A stretch of 64,000 nt of DNA from Acanthochromis polyacanthus (GCF_021347895.1 NC_067125.1:22865621-22929620), one strand, 5' to 3'; shown: positions 1 to 12,719, counted from the first letter of the stretch. Numbers and translations are program-made. Notes: generated by a model not told the origin, from the letters alone.

Positions 1-3000
1 AAAATCAAGTTTTTTACCTTGCCAGCATGTCCATATGATGATTTTTTTATATATGCTAGAAAACCCAACATGAGCAACAGAAGCAGTCAACACCATGGCT
101 ATGGAGTTTCTACTTTGAAACTGCAGGGTACTGCAGTCTACCAGTCTCAAGAACATGCATTCAGACTTCTATGGATTCATGTGTAACAAACCTAAGAAAC
201 CAATCCTGTCTACTTGCAAGCTGGATGCTTCACCTTAAGAATCAGTTTACAATTTGAGGATGTATGACTAAACTATTCCGATATTACAGCTTGCTGTTGT
301 GCAGTACAGAATAATTCCACAGGGTTTGAACAGAGTCATATGTGTGCTGGTGGAGGGTTAGGTGGAGATAGAGGCGTGGATACAGATCTGGACATTTGAA
401 AGGAGACAAGGATGTAGAGTTACATTTAAGGCATATGGAGATTATTTTCATGAAAGAAAAGTTCTGAATATGTAACTTTGATACACATAGGTGAGTTTTT
501 AGGAGATTGATCAGCGACTTGAGGTTGACTTTATCTGTGGCTCCAGAGAATGCTGGGTTAAATGTTATCAGTTTCAAACCAATACCCTCTATTCCATATA
601 AGAACCTGGCTTGTTTAGTTGATGTGACTCTGAACGCTAGCTAACTCAGCCCTTAAATAAAGGCAGCCTTTTGAAGAAGACATTTCCTTGGTACGACCAT
701 CCAGCACAGAAAATCAGGGATGTGAAGGGGTTACATTTCATACCTTCTTCTAGACTGGAACACGCGGTGCTCAAGAAGAGACTTAACTTCATCTCTGTCT
801 GCAACTAAACACAGTAAACCCTTAGAGACTGTGGAGGACTTCTTTCTCTGTGAAAATGGTGGCAGTGAAAATGGTGCTTGGGGAAAACAGGCGGTTGAGT
901 CCATTTTAAAAGCCCTACCACCACCCCATCCACCATCCACTCCCCTTTCACGGTGTTGGTAGTGTTGGAATGTTTTTCATCAGGAGGCTATTTACTCGGC
1001 TCCAGTCCCTGCATGAGTGTGTGTCTGCAATTGAGAGAGAGAAGTAAAGCTCAGGAAAGCATTTATTTATAGGTATCTGAAAGCTGTGGGGCTCTGAAAC
1101 TCTGGGATGTATTATGACGTGCCTTTGGAAAAGCAAAAACAAAACCCCTTACAGCCAGATCCAGCTATTTTTATCATTTAGGCAAGCTCCCAATTGTACT
1201 CCATAAAAGCTGCGTTCTCATCCCCCCATCTTCCTCCCCTTTCCCACATTACCTTGTTAGTCCAAATACTATTTTCTTAGTGTACTCAGAACCGTTGCAG
1301 GTGTCCAGTGAAAGCCTCTATGCCTGTTTTGACAATATGAAGTTCTGGAGTGAGCAACCCAAGGTGTCAGTGTTGCTTGCTGCCCTGTCATCAGAAATGT
1401 AAAGTACTTGTTAGTGACTATGCTTCAGTGCAGAATCCAGTAATTCTTAGGTCCATGTCTGTTGTAGAATATAGTCTGAATTGAATCACTACCTCTGGCG
1501 CTAACAACTCCAATGATGAAGTCAGCACCTCTCAACATCTCGCCCCTTAATGGAGTCTTCACTGCCTTTGTCCTTAACCATCCATTTCCATTAATTATTT
1601 AGGGGGAGAAAGGAAAACCGTTTGAGTGGGTAACACTGATCCAGTGTACTCAACCAATCTATGCAGTGTAAGTAATAAAATACCACGCACTCAGACGACA
1701 CAATAAAAGAGATGGAGACAGAGGAGACGCTTGTTAAAAATGTAAGTAGACGGAAGCTACCCGAAGACAACAGAGGGAGGAGGAGGCAGCGGCTCGGGAG
1801 TCAAAAGACACAGCAACGACATCTTAGTGTCTAGGTTAATCAGCGAAACAGGCCGATAGCAGCTGGTGTTTCACTGTATCCGCCCGGTCCACGGAGGGCG
1901 CCTGTCTAAGCAGAGACTGAGTCGATGTGATGCGCCTTCAGTGCAGCTGAGTGATGCTAATTGGGATTAACGCCCATTGCGCTAAAGTGACACAAGACAT
2001 TCCAGGTCCCACCCTTCTATATTCTACTCTACACACTGTCAAACTCTGCCATATGTTTTCTGCTTGCCCTCAGGGCTCTGCAAAGATGCAGGGCACAGAA
2101 AATAAAAGCAGAGTAAAGTGCAACCAAGAAAGAAAAGAGTAAGAGAGTATTTTTTTTTTAACAAAAGGAATTGGCTGCTGCATTATGGTACCAGTGCGTA
2201 GCCTGGAAAAGGTCATAATGCACTTTTGAACTTTCACTCTGAATAAGGATAGCTTTCGCTCCTCGGAATGGTAAAGGGGAGGGGTTGGGAATCCATAAGA
2301 CGTCCTGCAAAGATGAATCCACTCAAGCCCTGCCCCCAGACTCCGTTAGATCTTAATTGACAGGAGGCTTTTTCACCCTGGGTTGGATAAACCCACCCAG
2401 CCAGTCGGTGTGAAGAGAAGAGGTTGGAGAGAAGATGATTTTTTTTTTCTAGATTTTGGAGGTGGGCCATTTTCTGAGGTATTAGATCCATGAACTGGGA
2501 GTGCTGTATTGAATATTTTATCGACTGTCTGCTTGCCCCGTGCTGACCTGCCTGACATGCTAAGTTCCTGGCTCGCTGGAGACGCCACGTCGCTTCGCAT
2601 CAACCCAGCCACCCGTGAGGCTCCCCTGCATTTCCTGTGAATAAACTCGCACACAGTGGGGGAGGAAGAGAGGCCAGGGCACAGGGGCACTGGGGCTGAG
2701 ATGAGGAGAAAGCACACACACATTCTTTCTCTGAAGAACAACACACAACCTTGGCTACAGTATGAACTCCCTTGGTCAGAGCCTGATGAATCCTCTGAAA
2801 GCATCCAGTGAATTGAAACGACCTGAAAGCTCTATTTTAATTACAGCTTCACTGCCCACAAGTTTGTTCCACCAAGACAGTCCAGAGTTGATTGTGGCTT
2901 TCTGTAATTAGATATGAACATGATGAATGATGCAACAAGTTCTTAGACCAGTACCAATTCAAATATTTTCCGATTTGTGGTGCCAATATGTAGGACCACA

Positions 3001-5349
3001 GACCAAACCAGCTAAACTTCATGTTGAAATAATAAAATTAGCGTGCCTACTGGTTCTACTTGTAATGAAGGTGCTTTATATGAGCATTTCCTGATCTATC
3101 ACATATTTGGTTACACTTTTGTTAAATTTAGGCCCTCGCAATGACCTAATCAGGCTGAGAGAAACATTGTTATCATAAAGGACAAAGAGACTAAAGTTGA
3201 CCATTGATGTTAGACCGGGATGCCAACTACCATTTAACATCAAAGTGTGAGGCTTTGCACCTATCTATCAGTAGTTAAAATGGGTCAAGCTCCAGTAACA
3301 CACCCATCTATCCACCTGATGTCCTCTTTTAAAGATTTTTAAGCAATATCACATGGTCTCTCCACTGCAGAATGATATGCAAATATGGGTAAAAGCATGG
3401 TGTTGAATGTAGTTTTGTCATGTTTATGTAGATTTATCTGACTATACTGTCATCATGATTTGTCCGTTTCACACTGTAGTTATGAAGCATTCCACAAGCA
3501 CTTTAATTAAAAGGTTACCAATCAGGAGCACAGTATTTTTCACATGGCATGTGAGTAACATTTGCACAACAATAACAGGTTGTGAGTGGCACAGTCTAGT
3601 GTGCTTAGGGAGTTATGCTCTGAGGATGTAAGCACACTCTCTCTTACCCTTCAAAAGCCCCATCTCCATCCCTCTGTCTCTGGCTCATTACTGGCAGTGG
3701 AGCTTCCTAATGTGTTAAAACTCAGTGGGGTGGAAACGTCAGCCAACGGACTTTGGTCCCCCAACGGTCTTTACTTATTCATGCAAGCGCTGGCCTCTCC
3801 CCAGGACAGTGTAGCGTTGGCCCAGGAGGACAGCAGGGCCTAGAAAAAATGACCCTGCATTAGGGTCACTCGGCATTTTAGGCCAATGAGTCAACAAACG
3901 ACAGCATCAGGGTAGCACTGAGCTCACTTCTGTTAATAGTGAAAATGTGCCACTCTCTAGCTTATGTTACATTTTACTCCTGTGATAGCCTTTGTTTTAT
4001 TTTCACTCCATCATGTATTGATGTCCAGTTTACCACACCAGATGGTGAGGCAAGTTAGTGCATATATTATTGGGCCAGGAATGAAAATTTGAGAATGCCA
4101 GCAACATCCACTGATGAAAGGATAGATATGATGCTTATGGCCAGCAGAGCCTAGAAGAGGAGGTGACTAGTTTGTTATCCTCGACTGTAGGTATTCGTTT
4201 TAAATGTAGTGTGTAATTATTGCTTAAGACTGATCATCATCAGATGACAGTAGATCAGCAGCCTTTGGCTGCCATGTTGTACTTTTTTAAAGACTCTTGT
4301 CTATTTGGTAGCACATTCTCACTTCCATTACATCATCAGCTCAGATGCTACTGTATTATGCAATTTATGAACTGATTATGAACAGCATTACAGAATTAGG
4401 AAATACATTGTGCTAGACTGTACATTATACTTAGTAGTGTGTACCTGTCTCTTTGGGATGTTTTTGGATGGACAGCTGCTTCATTAGTTTCCATACTACT
4501 TTTTCAGGAGTACTTGTTGCTTTACTATTATTGTGACTATCACTATGAATACTGGTGTTGTTAGTCTATTATTTCTTCTGCTACTTCTTCTGCTAAAAAT
4601 GTAGGTGGGAGGTGTAGGTCTTGGAGAGAAACTGTTGGTTTGGCACAGGACTTCAAAGATTAGGTTCTGGTTATGTGTTAAAGGTTATAAAGGTAATGGA
4701 TAAGGTTTTCCTAATGATTTAGGTAAAATGCAGTCACGACAATATTTTGTTTGTGTGAGCTGTTTGTAAAGTGACACTTGGGCTTGAAGCTAACTAGTCC
4801 ATAAAAACTGTTGCTTGAATAGTGTCTAAAGGCACAAGTGTTTATAGATGTTCCAAATGGTCAGCTGTGGGGTTAGAAGCCTGCTATCGTACAGAGAGAC
4901 GATCCACATCTTAAGCTAAATGTTCACTTTACACCTTGTAAGTTGCTGCTCAGAAGTTGTTGTTTCCTGTATCAAAAGGGGAATTTTCAAAACTGTTACA
5001 TACAAATAGCAGAGGAGATGGAGAATTCCGCGTGAAATGCCCAACAGGAATGGCAGGCTTCAACCTACAATCTGCATCCAGTGAGTCAGGCTACTGGTTA
5101 TAGGTCTGTAGTAGCAGAATGTCTCAGAGTGCTGAATTGACCAAGAGTTTTCTTTTGTAACAAGACGTTTTTATTCTTTCCTATGAAATACTGATGTAAT
5201 CTTGCTTTAAATGCATCATATCTTGACATTTTTGCCTTAAAATGACCAAAGTGGATATTGGATATTCCAAAAAGAGTCCCCATGTTGTCTTAGTCCTGAC
5301 ACCTTCCATGCTCCTATTTACTATTTAATCTGTGTCCTCTCTTAATCCT
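1..5349. other. Gene-free stretch, nothing recognised
   Basis: No open frame here resembles a protein I know, and no splice-flanked exon stands out. The segment around 1740-1960 is somewhat richer in GC than its surroundings, and 2230-2830 is an ordered, low-repeat stretch. Either could be regulatory or conserved non-coding DNA, but nothing in the sequence alone proves it. I see no transposon ends. Confidence 0.6.
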
Positions 5350-5490
5350 TCCACTTCTTCATCTCTCTCTCTCACACTTTTAGGCCCACTCCCAGTCATC
5401 TCTCTTTTCTGTCAACACTCCCACTCTTTCCTCCCATGTTGTCCCTCCTCTCCTCTATCCTCCCTCCCTCCCTCCCTCACTCCTTTCTCT
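5350..5490. repeat. Pyrimidine-rich low-complexity tract
   Basis: The plus strand is almost entirely C and T, with short CTCT and CCTCCCTC runs. The Ser/Pro/Leu-rich open frames over it follow from the base composition and are not genes. Confidence 0.7.
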
Positions 5491-8062
5491 CCCATCCTGC
5501 CCATCACACAGCCATCAGAGAACATTTAAAGAAATCCTCCAAACTTGTTTGTTTGCCTTGCTGTCATCGTCATTTGCCAAAACCCCCAACCACGAGCCCC
5601 GACAAGATGTTTTACAGTTGGTCCTTCAAAGGAAAGTAACTTTTGATGGAGTTGGCTGTCAGTGTTTTCCCGCACATTTGCAACCACAGAGAATGTGATT
5701 TACCAAGCAGGGTGTGTTCCTCTGCTTGGCAATGTGACGGTTTTGACAGTGTTGTGGTGACTGAGTTGTCTGAGCTTGGTTCTGGGGAAGTTCAATGTCC
5801 ATAAATCAAGATTAAGCATGACTCAGCATCACACGTCACGACGCTGGAATAGTTTTGAACAATACAGTATTTTTAATGCCCTACTCGATTTATTGATACA
5901 TGCATTGCAGTGACCACCACCTGATACTTAGCTTAGTTCAATTTGACAGTTTTATTGTGCCTAATTGTGCTTTTTTTCCTTTAAAATATTTTTTCCCCAA
6001 ATAAACAGTGTATAAAAGAATGTAGCCCATAAAAGTGAAACACTTAAACAGCAAATACATACTAAGGTAAAATCGGTGGCTTCTAATGTATGCTACATCT
6101 GATTTTATTTCTTTTTTTCTTTTTGCAGTCTTTTACGGATTCATTTGTTAAATTAGTCTTACTTCATACTTGAATAATCTGAGTTGTGAAATGATCCTGA
6201 GTCTAAGAAGGAGTGTTCTCCATTGTCGCTGTGTTCAGGAACCTTCATCATATAAATAGTAAATGAGAGTGACTGGCACTGACTGACACTGACTCAGTGT
6301 AACCCTGCTGTAGACCAGGAACAATGAAATGGGGCTCAGTGATATTTTTTATGTGGGTATGAATAATTGAATTCCCTACTTAACCTCACTTCTTTTTCTT
6401 TGTATTATCACTATTCAGCTTGTCCATATAGTATGTCTGGTGTGTGATTAATGTACCTCATTGGTTATTTAGGTTTTTGTATTTTTTATGTAGCTTCATC
6501 TTTTTATGGAATAGAGTGCAGCAGTGTCAAGAAAGTGGATTACAGAAAAGAAACAAGGGGAGTCTAACCCTGGCAAATGGGTGTATTATATAAAACAGAC
6601 AAAAATGCTGTGCTTCTGCATGTGATACAAATTGACACCATATGATCATCATGCGATTATACTGTAGGCAGAAACACTTTCATTTTTGAGTGTACGCTGT
6701 ATCCTCCTCACAAAAAGCTTAAGGACCTTAGAGACCTTTTCACTACTGAACACCTTCTTGTTTAGCGTTCCAATTCTTTCAAATGCTCTATAATGTTGAA
6801 ATATCACCAGAAACAATCACCATGTGAATGAATTACCACTGGGTGCTATCCAAGTATTTAATTCTTTGCTAGACTTGAACTGTGGTCTTTGATTTTCACA
6901 GAAGCCCAACTGGGGCACACCAGAGGGTGTTAGTCAAAAGGTTCACTCTCCCAGGATAGATCTTTGCTTTAACAAAGCTGTTTTAGTAGCAGAATTCAGA
7001 AAGTGAAACACTGTTTGGATCCATTTCCCAATTTCTTCTTGAGGATCATAAAACTTTCATGTATCACTCTTGGGCTGGCATTGCCACCTAAGGGGGGCAC
7101 TGCTGCCCACTTCCACTGGCATCTCTCTGTGTTTACATCATCATCTTTCCCTCTCAAATCTTTTCCCCAAATCCTTCCTTAGAGCAAGTCTCAGTAGGTC
7201 AGTAAAGTGCCAGTGTTATGTCTCTTGCCTTACAACTGCTCATCGACACCATTGGTCCTGCCATGCTGCATAATGAAGCCCTCTCACCAGTGCTGTAGCC
7301 CGCAGGTCAAGTGACCTCAGTGCACAGACCAGTCACCAGCAGCAGCACCAGTAGAGCTGTCAGTAGACACTGAGCATTAGAATGACATCAGTGCACTGCT
7401 GCCTGTGTCAGTGTGACAACATCCCTGTTTACTGTCTTCATCTCTGACACCTTCTCTACTTGTGCGTCTGTGTTTTCAAAAGGAGGAATACAGTGAAATC
7501 AGCATGATTTGCATATTAAGTTTAGAATTTTAGAACTTAATAGTGTCATTGATTAGTCACATCTTTTGGAGATCACTAAATGTAAATCTAGATTCTCGTT
7601 TCTCAGTAGGTGTAACTGTAAATTTTGGCTGACCGCCAAAACAAGTAAATTCACCACCTAAGACTGTGAGAGGTTGGGATAGGCATTTTCTAAATGGGAA
7701 ATAATATAGAAAGTGTAGCATCAGTGTTACTGAAGCTTGACCCATTTTAACTACTGAAGACTTTGGTATGCTATAGTCCGGAGGAGGATTGGATGGTCCT
7801 ACAACAACTCACTATCAGAATTGGGGTTTTGTCTGACAGTCATGTCCACTGTACACCCACGATTAATGTGTGGAGGTGAGAAAACGAGCATGCTTCAAAT
7901 TTCTCTGTCATGCTCCGTTTAGTTCATTACTTACTCAGTCACTTCTGTCATTTTTGACTGGCCAGCTTTTTTGGTTGAGGTTTCTTTCTGTTATTGCCAT
8001 TGTGGGGAACACAAAATGATTCAATAAACCAGTGTGAGAGACTTGGTACGATCACCGTCCGG
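5491..8062. other. Gene-free stretch, nothing recognised
   Basis: AT-rich sequence without a recognisable exon, element end or RNA gene. Short open frames are scattered through it and show no family motif. Confidence 0.55.
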
Positions 8063-8391
8063 TACGGCTGCAACAGTTACTTGATTAGTTTTAACAAATG
8101 ATCGATAAAACTATTGTGATGAATAGTTATTTGCTTTAAGTAATTTTTAAGGAAAGATGTCTCAGTTGTCTGATTTCAGCTTTGTAAGTATGGATATTTT
8201 CTGGCTTCTTTCCCCCGCTATGGCAGTAAACTAATAAATATCTCTGGATTGTGGACAAAGCAAAGCATTTGCCTTCTTGGGCTCTGGAAAATACCGACTA
8301 AAAGCAAAACATTTTAGAGATCAAACAAGTGCTTGAAAAATTCAAAAATAATCAACAGATTAGTGGACAATAGCATCACTGTGCAGCCCTA
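8063..8391. mobile_element. Short MITE of the 'gctgcaac...gcagccct' type
   Basis: The left end reads ggctgcaacagttacttgat and the right end closes with gtgcagcccta, giving short inverted ends. The interior has the run of ATTAGT, GATCGATAAAACTATT and TCAACAGATTAGTGG motifs that I remember from a very common vertebrate/teleost MITE rich in 'gattaatcg' palindromes. The middle stretch (ctctggattgtggacaaagc, then ttgggctctggaaaat) also fits that family. It is old and diverged. No clean target-site duplication is visible. It encodes nothing. Confidence 0.6.
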
Positions 8392-8537
8392 ATCATGTGT
8401 GTAGAGTTACCTAGAGCTGTATCTGAATGAAAATGTTTTTTTTTCTGTTTTTTTTAGTGAATATCTGAAGTGCCAGCATTTCATAGACACATCAGTAAGA
8501 TCCCATTAGAGCTCTGAGCCTGGACTTCTCTACTTTT

Positions 8538-8755
8538 GTCTTCCTCTTTTCTAATTGCATTGATAGTTACTGCAGCACTCCTTTCTTTACTCTGTCATCC
8601 TGAGTTCCCCATCCTTCCAGTGACCACAGCACATTTCCATATAGTAACACTGTGGGTCAACAAGCTTGGACAAACACCATTCGCCACTCAAGAGGTGTCC
8701 CCTGCAAGCCACCACCAATCCACTGCTATCCCAGCGTGTCAGAAAGCCATTAAAA
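8538..8755 (-). repeat. Left arm of a ~218-bp inverted repeat
   Basis: Read on the minus strand, this arm matches 10030-10248 on the plus strand at about 94% identity (roughly a dozen differences plus one small indel in 218 bases). Homology starts at the GTCTTCCTCTTT end and stops abruptly after CCATTAAAA. Both arms keep a short open frame with near-identical translation (shared segment GHLLSGEWCLSKLVD), but no family is recognised and the frame may be chance. The sequence could be two copies of a short dispersed repeat or the two ends of one foldback element. Confidence 0.8.
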
Positions 8756-10029
8756 ACCGGTCTCTTAAAACAGTTTCTCAGCTCGCCCAAGTTGCTTCTT
8801 CTCTCAGGCCATATTTAATAAATAAAGCCAGCGGCACGCTCTGGGCGAGAGAGCTTCTGCAAAGTGTGGGGGGCAGTGAGAGAGAGTGAGAGGGTCACTA
8901 TTATATCTTGCTAAAACGCTCCAAATGTAATTCAGCCGCAGGTCAGAACTTTAAAAGTGCAGCTGCGTGTGTATCCCAGGGTTTGTATGTTGGCACCATA
9001 CGTATGCAGGAGTGTGTAAAAGGGGTCGGTTTTTAAAGGGTTTTTAAAAGGTTTGGAGGAGTGAAGGTCAGGTGATGGAGAAAGCGTTAACAGCAATCCT
9101 CTCTCCTCTCTCTCCAGCATACTCTTCCCCTCTGCTGCCCATGAAAGTTTGATGTTAGAATTAGGTTGTTGACTCATCTCGCACCTCTGTGCTCATAGTA
9201 TTGACAGGCTGCCAGCGGACTGCTGGGCGGGCCGAGATAGCCACTGAGTGTGCTCTCCCTCCCTCACTGTCTCGCTTCCTCTCTTTTTTCACTCTCCTTT
9301 TGCTTCAGCATCAGCCAACAGCATCAGAAGTGTTTTAACAGAGCTTTAATGGCCTCGGCCCCAAACCTCACCTCCAGCACACACACACTCTAACACACAC
9401 ACTCGCAGGCATGCTGTGGGTTGGAAATAGCTTGCTGGTGGTGGAGAAAAAGTGTTGAACGGAAAAAAAAGATAGAGAGAGCTTGTTGTGCTGATGGAGG
9501 ATGACATGCCCTCCTTTTCTCACCCCAAGCTCCCCCAGCTCCCATCTTCCTTACTTCTGTATGTCGGTTCATATGACTAGCCTCCCTGGATTTATTGTTT
9601 TGATTCCTTTCTGTTGATCTTGCTTTTTACATTGATTCCCATTTGTTTTGATACAGATGCAGTGAAGGATCTGGGCCCTTTTATTTATCTTTTTTTTTCT
9701 TAGACTTAATTGAATCAAGTGGCCAAAATCACTGCTCAAAATGAATGACCATATTGCCATGTAACTGCTTGATGTCTAAATAAGCAATTGGTAATTTTGC
9801 CATATTAACTAGAAAAGGTGTCAATGTTGTGTTCAGAGTTTGCTTCTGCCGCCACCAGGTTGACAACAGAACCCCTTTTTGTAGGTTAAAATGTAGGTCA
9901 TTAACATTGTATCCGAAGGCATTGCATTCAATTTTGTGTTCTTTGTGAAATAGTTAGAAATGTAATGCTATGGAGCTTGAGACAAAGGATATGTGTTGAG
10001 CTCTCCAAACTTCCCATGCCACCATCAGC
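8756..10029. other. Spacer between the inverted repeats
   Basis: No gene recognised. It holds an ordered segment at 8780-8880 (with AATAAATAAAGCC), a polypyrimidine run near 9240-9300 and short CA runs near 9370-9405. Nothing in it looks like a transposase, so a classical autonomous transposon bounded by the two arms is not supported. Confidence 0.55.
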
Positions 10030-10248
10030 TTTTAATGGCTGTCTGACACGCTGGGATAGCAGTGGTTTGGTGATGGCTTGGAGGGGACACCTCTTGAGTG
10101 GCGAATGGTGTTTGTCCAAGCTTGTTGACCCACGGTGTTACTGTATGGAAATGTGCTGTGGTCGCTGGAAGGATGGGGAACTCTGGATGACAGAGTAAGA
10201 AAAGGGAGTGCTGCAGTAACTATCAATGCAATTAGCAAAGAGGCAGAC
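10030..10248 (+). repeat. Right arm of a ~218-bp inverted repeat
   Basis: Partner of 8538-8755 in opposite orientation. The inner edge is TTTTAATGGCTG and the outer edge is AAAGAGGCAGAC. Flanking bases outside the two arms do not match, so no target-site duplication supports one 1.7-kb insertion. Confidence 0.8.
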
Positions 10249-10597
10249 TAAGGTTACAAAGGTATTTCAGATATGTATTATGTGTAGTATCACGTCTACA
10301 CTATTGTTCAAAAGTTTAGGGTCACTTAAAAATGTCCTTATATTTGAAAGAAAATCATTTTTGTTCAATGAAGATAACATTAAATGAATGATATATTCAG
10401 TCTAGACAGCTGATTTTCAATGGAATATCTCCATAGGGGTACAGAGGAACATTTCCAGCAACCATCACTCCTGTGTTCTAATGCTACATTGTGTTAGCTA
10501 ATGGTATTGAAAGGCTCATTGATGATTAGAAAACCCTTGTGCGATTAGGTTAGCATATGGATAAAAGTGTGAGTTTTCATGGAAAACATGAAATTGC

Positions 10598-11151
10598 TAG
10601 CCTAGCCACGCTACACCCATGTTCTGACGGCACAAGGGTCTAGGCATGCTCGACAGGGACGGAGGCGGGCTAAAAGGTTGTCTTTCAAATCACTCTGCAG
10701 CAGTTGGGTAGGTATACAACCAATCAGTGCAACGAATAGGCTCCTAGAGCGCCGGAAATCAGAGGATGCGGTAGTTCGGTGAAGCCTTATTTATACAGTC
10801 AATGGGTGAAGCTCAAGTATATTACAGACATGTTAACAGAAAGATTATTCAGAGTCGGTGCTAATGGAGCTCAACGACTGTTGTCATTTTTGTTGTCGAC
10901 CCTGGCAGAGAATTAAATTCGTTGCCGTGTGTTGTCTAGCGCGGCTAGGCTAGTTGTTTCCGGTTGTTTCTGTCAGAATCGTCGCACCTCTGTCGTCACT
11001 TAGTTACGCCCGCCTTCTGACTCTACACTTCATGGTGACTCGTCCGGCCAGTTTTAGGAGAATCCAGCCTCGAGCCTTATGGAGGGTAACTAGACCCACC
11101 CTGGCAGAGAATTAAATTCGTTGCCGTGGGTTGTCTAGCGTGGCTAGGCTA
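10598..11151. mobile_element. Inner MITE with 9-bp target-site duplication
   Basis: A 554-bp element sits inside the 10299-11191 MITE. Its ends are a 16-bp perfect inverted repeat, TAGCCTAGCCACGCTA, and it is flanked by tgaaattgc at 10589-10597 and 11152-11160. The copy of the host MITE at 49.9 kb shows the empty site. A 9-bp duplication is usual for Mutator-like (MULE) elements, though an alternative register gives 10 bp. It is more CpG-rich than its surroundings, contains a CCAAT motif (accaatcagtgcaacg) and encodes no recognisable protein. MULE assignment is an inference. Confidence 0.8.
10899..10952 (+). repeat. Internal copy of the inner MITE's right terminus
   Basis: These 54 bases match the last 54 bases of the element (11098-11151) in the same orientation with two mismatches, including the terminal GGCTAGGCTA. 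The element therefore carries a second, internal right end, 199 bp before the outer one. Confidence 0.9.
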
Positions 11152-11193
11152 TGAAATTGCCTGAGTGATCCCAAACTTTTGAACGGTCGTGTA

Positions 11194-11751
11194 CATCTCG
11201 TGACATTGTGAATCAAAAATTACATCTGGCTCATGATGTTTATCGTAATGTGGAAGTACAAATTACTATGGTTTGTAAGAACCCTGCTAAAATCCCTGTA
11301 CATTAGGTTTTATGAAATTAAAGCTTTTGATCTTTTGGTGGTACCTGAAGAAAATTTCTTGACAAATAATACATCTAACATGGTTTAGATTTGTAATTTT
11401 ATTAATGTGAGCATGTGTATGTCAGATATCTTTTAAAAATAAACTGTTAACTACTATTTAGACGCTCATTGGCACAGCCATGAAGGCATTCACTCAGCCA
11501 TCAGTCCCATGACAAAAAAACTGGGATCTCAGGGTATGTTGACACAGAACAGATAGAAGAAAAGTATGAGAACAAATAAAAAGTGTAAATAGTCAAACAT
11601 CTATGCTATGTGGAGGCAGCATGTTTTGGTAACACCAGAGGGTAGGGTTTTTTTGTTTGTTTGTTTGTTTTAATTCTGTAAAATAAATGATCAAAGAAAT
11701 TTTACCTTTGTTTTTTCATTTTTTATGATTTATGGAATTCTAACTTTTCTA
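11194..11751. other. Gene-free stretch with a small (GTTT)n run
   Basis: AT-rich sequence with a (GTTT)n tract at about 11651-11672. No element ends or coding segment recognised. Confidence 0.6.
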
Positions 11752-11905
11752 TACTGCACAGAAGACATTTTTGAGTTTTGTCTATGTCTAGCCATGGTTG
11801 TGCAGTTTCCATAGATGTGCAGTGAAAAATGGGCACACAGTGTCAAAATATGACATCAGGACAGAACAATCAGAAACTGCTCAGAGTTCAAAGCGTTAAT
11901 GTAAG
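11752..11905 (-). repeat. Dispersed repeat, family shared with 46.5 kb
   Basis: On the minus strand it begins ttaacgctttgaactctgag and contains ggaaactgcacaaccatgg. The segment at 46536-46745 has the equivalent phrases (ttaaccctctgaaccacaag, gaaacagcacaaccatg) in the same order. This indicates two diverged copies of one dispersed family. Class unknown, non-coding. Confidence 0.65.
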
Positions 11906-11954
11906 AATTTCTTTTTGTGTTGTTTTCGCCCACATACAGACATATCAGATTTGT

Positions 11955-12252
11955 TGCTTCCATCCATTATCTATACACCGCTTAGTCCTCATTAGGGCCA
12001 GCTGACATAGGACAGGTGACCAGTCTATAACAGGGCTATATATACAGACAATCACATTCACACCTAACAACAATTTAGAGTTACCAATTAACCTGTGTGT
12101 TTTTAAACTGTGGGAGGAAGCCAGAATACCCAGAGAAAACCCACACATGCACAGGGAGTACATGCAAACTCCATGCAGGAAGGCCAGGACGCGAACCGGA
12201 GATCTTCTAGCTGCAAGACAAAAGTGCTAACCACCAAGCTACTGTGCAGCTC
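11955..12252 (-). mobile_element. tRNA-headed SINE, minus strand
   Basis: Read on the minus strand, the 5' end has a pol III A-box-like TAGCTTGGTGG (12231-12241) and a B-box-like GGTTCGCGTCC (12187-12197), 33 nt apart, as in tRNA-derived SINEs. The body carries the phrases catgcaaactccatgcagg and gtgggaggaagcc on the plus strand. The same body recurs at 35500-35815 and 63640-63862. The far end is near ccattatctatacaccgctt. I recognise it as a common teleost repeat but cannot give its database name. Confidence 0.75.
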
Positions 12253-12719
12253 CCTTCATAAACCAAGATGTGATAAATCCCAACCATCTTCTTCCACCTC
12301 TGATGTCATGGATTTTCCACAGTTCAGTTCATGTAATTATTCCTTAAGAATACATGAATTTTGTAGTAGTCATGTGAAAGTGTTGTCATGAGTCGCATTC
12401 CAACGGAAACTCCAGAATTTCTTTTGTTTTTGAATGTTTAGACATAAAAACAGTCACATTTACTGTAGCTGCAATTTGTCCTCTTTTGATGAGGTCTCAT
12501 CCTGACTCATTCTTTCCTTTTCTGTCTGTTTTTCTCTGTGTTGTTCACACACTCTGTTACCTCCCTGTCTCCTTCACCATGCCCCCCACCCCAGCCCTGT
12601 GCTGCAGCATTGTAGAATGTGTGTGTGTTGAAGGGTTTAGCCATGATGCGCGCCGTGCTAGCTAGGCTCAGCCAGAGGCAACGCTCATTAGCGGAGTTTA
12701 GCCACACAGGCGCTGAATG
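12253..12719. other. Gene-free stretch, nothing recognised
   Basis: No repeat ends or coding signal seen. The 12640-12720 part is locally GC-richer and leads into the CA-rich tract. Confidence 0.55.

Larger units (their letters stand above)
10299..11191. mobile_element. Tc1/mariner-type MITE, interrupted by a second MITE
   Basis: The element starts cactattgttcaaaagtttagg after a TA (10297-10298) and ends ccaaacttttgaacggtcgtg before a TA (11192-11193). The TA target and the matching inverted ends point to a Tc1/mariner-mobilised, non-autonomous element of about 330 bp. The interior phrase GGAATATCTCCATAGGGGTACAG recurs at about 49890, where a second copy lacks the interruption. It has no coding capacity. 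Confidence 0.85.

Noticed and set aside
8538..10248. A 1.7-kb foldback transposon bounded by the inverted arms
   Set aside because: No duplication flanks the outer edges and no transposase lies in the spacer, so I report only the inverted repeats.
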